Shown piece after piece: positions 63,191 to 64,000 of a stretch of 64,000 nucleotides of DNA (its first letter is position 1; each line of letters opens with the position of its first letter). Position numbers and translations under genes: made by a program. The notes under the pieces were generated by a model. It was not told the origin of the DNA. It worked only from the letters and a program-made list of their open reading frames with translations, and ran no database searches. This DNA comes from Bacillota bacterium (GTDB lineage Bacteria > Bacillota > Clostridia > Acetivibrionales > DSM-1351). Location: the NCBI GenBank assembly GCA_023444055.1, contig JAEZRV010000007.1, forward strand, positions 1-64,000, read 5' to 3'.

Positions 63191-63521
63191 TTTATATCAC
63201 TCCAATTCTATTTTATATTGATGTAGCACAGTTATATTATTAATTTATTGCATATAAAATATTCAGTTATCTAAAAAAATTTCTTTAAAAAAACTGCATA
63301 AAAAGCTAAACTTTTCCAAATTTCTCCACATATAGTATTATGATTGTACACTCTCACATACAAAAATTTACCGTATTATTATATAATAGCTATTTTAAAA
63401 TTAACTTTATACTTCATTGTGAAATATTATACCAAAATCAAAGAGTCATTAAATGCTATGGTAAAGTTGAGTTATTATTATCTAACCTGCCGAAATCGAA
63501 TTATACTCAAAATATACGTTG
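63191..63521. other. AT-rich gap upstream of nrdD
   Basis: This is the promoter side of the DUF1540 gene and DNA with only short ORFs of poor composition that lack ribosome sites (for example from 63340). A GGTAAAGTTGAGTTAT at ~63460 resembles the short motif near 37071. No gene is supported. Confidence 0.5.
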
Positions 63522-63571
63522 TTGACACTATATGTTTGATAGTGATAGTATAAATACACAATATACAGCAT
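63522..63571 (+). promoter_or_regulatory. nrdD promoter with two NrdR-like boxes
   Basis: TTGACA (63522-63527), 18-base spacer, TAGTAT (63546-63551). ACACTATATGTTTGAT (63525-63540) and ACACAATATACAGCAT (63556-63571) match the NrdR consensus (ACACWATATATWGTGT) at about 12 and 13 of 16 positions. Their starts are exactly 31 bp apart, the usual three-turn spacing for NrdR box pairs. Confidence 0.65.
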
Positions 63572-63611
63572 GGTAAGATATGTAAATATTTGGAGAGGTG
63601 ACACAGCCGCA

Positions 63612-64000
63612 ATGATTACCAAAATCAAAAAGCGTGATGGAAGAGAAGTTCCTTTTAATATTGAAAAGATAGCAAATGCTATATTTAAGGCTGCAAGTGC
63701 AACTGGAGGTAAAGATTATAATACTGCTATCAGCTTAGCTGAAAAAGTAGTTGATTATATTGAATCAGTTTATAGAGAAAGACTTCCAGAAGTAGAAGAA
63801 ATACAAGATGCGGTTGAGAAAATTTTAATTGAGGCCGGACATGCTAGAACAGCCAAAGAGTTTATCCTGTATAGAGCAGAGCGCACTAGAACTCGTGAAA
63901 TGAATACAAGACTTATGAAAGTCTATGAAGAATTAACGTTTAAAGAGGCAAAAGATAATGATTTAAAACGTGAAAATGCTAATATTGATACTGATACAGC
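63612..64000 (+). CDS. nrdD: Anaerobic ribonucleoside-triphosphate reductase, N-terminal part (cut by window edge)
   Basis: ATG 63612 follows GGAGAGGTGAC and the frame is open to the window end (129 codons seen). MITKIKKRDGREVPFNIEKI and AGHARTAKEFILYRAERTR are the ATP-cone regulatory domain that begins class III (NrdD) reductases; the following RTREMNTRLMKVYEEL is the linker. The full protein should be ~700 residues with a C-terminal glycyl radical site, outside this window. An ATP cone alone also occurs in NrdR, but NrdR has a zinc ribbon first, absent here. Confidence 0.85.
   Translation, partial: MITKIKKRDGREVPFNIEKIANAIFKAASATGGKDYNTAISLAEKVVDYIESVYRERLPEVEEIQDAVEKILIEAGHARTAKEFILYRAERTRTREMNTRLMKVYEELTFKEAKDNDLKRENANIDTDT

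Noticed and set aside
63340..63553. Two overlapping ~60-70 codon ORFs upstream of nrdD
   Set aside because: Both run through the nrdD promoter region, lack ribosome sites and have low-complexity composition.
1..64000. tRNA, rRNA, tmRNA or RNase P RNA genes
   Set aside because: No cloverleaf, anticodon-arm or conserved rRNA core sequence was recognised anywhere in the window.

Overview
The window looks like a chromosome segment of an anaerobic, spore-forming, plant-fibre-degrading member of the Clostridia, probably the Ruminiclostridium (Clostridium cellulolyticum / papyrosolvens / josui) group. The reasons are the AT-rich DNA, GGAGG ribosome sites with frequent GTG/TTG starts, two cellulosomal dockerin proteins (one with the Ala-Leu / Ala-Ile recognition pairs of that group), SpoVS and a coat-like protein, ferredoxin-linked metabolism (indolepyruvate oxidoreductase, class III ribonucleotide reductase), and the clostridial fapR-plsX-fab-rnc and smc-ftsY gene order. 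No rRNA, tRNA or CRISPR array was seen.

1-6.2 kb is accessory DNA. It starts with the C-terminal end of a Hint-processed polymorphic toxin whose tip carries the colicin E3-type Asp/His/Glu ribonuclease signature, followed by a probable immunity gene and a decayed ORF. Broken IS66 pieces flank a headless DUF6055-type peptidase. Then comes a small redox module: a dicluster ferredoxin-like protein, a DUF6132-like membrane protein, thioredoxin and a Crp/Fnr regulator. Two near-identical TGTGA-N5-TCACA operators precede the ferredoxin and thioredoxin genes, and the regulator carries the CRP-type Arg-Glu-xxx-Arg recognition residues.

6.2-23.2 kb is a cell-surface and polysaccharide region. It holds a secreted LRR/PKD-like repeat protein, a triad of DUF6385-like tandem-repeat protein, glycosyltransferase and DNRLRE protein, an AraR-like regulator beside a GH43-CBM6-dockerin enzyme with an elaborate leader, a membrane patatin, a LysM-NlpC/P60 hydrolase and a LytR-CpsA-Psr protein. 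23.7-30.2 kb is an aryl/2-oxo-acid module: acyl-CoA synthetase, iorA, iorB, paaK and a double-ACT protein, with a striking 66-bp hairpin array between iorA and iorB and a switch-like leader before paaK. 30.5-31.9 kb is a secreted protein with an N-terminal dockerin and Cys-ladder LRRs.

32.5-63.6 kb is mostly core chromosome: cinA, murJ, recA (SOS box), recX, rimO-pgsA, fapR-plsX-fabH-fabD-fabG-acpP-fabF (FapR box), rnc, a radical-SAM gene apparently starting at AUU, spoVS, an HD-GYP protein, a superoxide dismutase with a Tyr/Gly-rich coat-like protein, a nitroreductase-like protein, smc, ftsY, a UPF0182 membrane protein, a ROK sugar kinase, a YdbC-like protein, a DUF1540 protein and the 5' part of nrdD behind two NrdR-like boxes.

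Small repeat families are scattered between genes: a MITE-like element with GGCTRTYGCA-type ends (five copies), a second inverted-repeat family with ACTAATTTGCAT ends, the 66-bp hairpin units (two loci), and a common GUGCC-AAA-GGC/GGAGG leader in front of four unrelated genes. All functional statements are inferred from reading the sequence; no database search was run.
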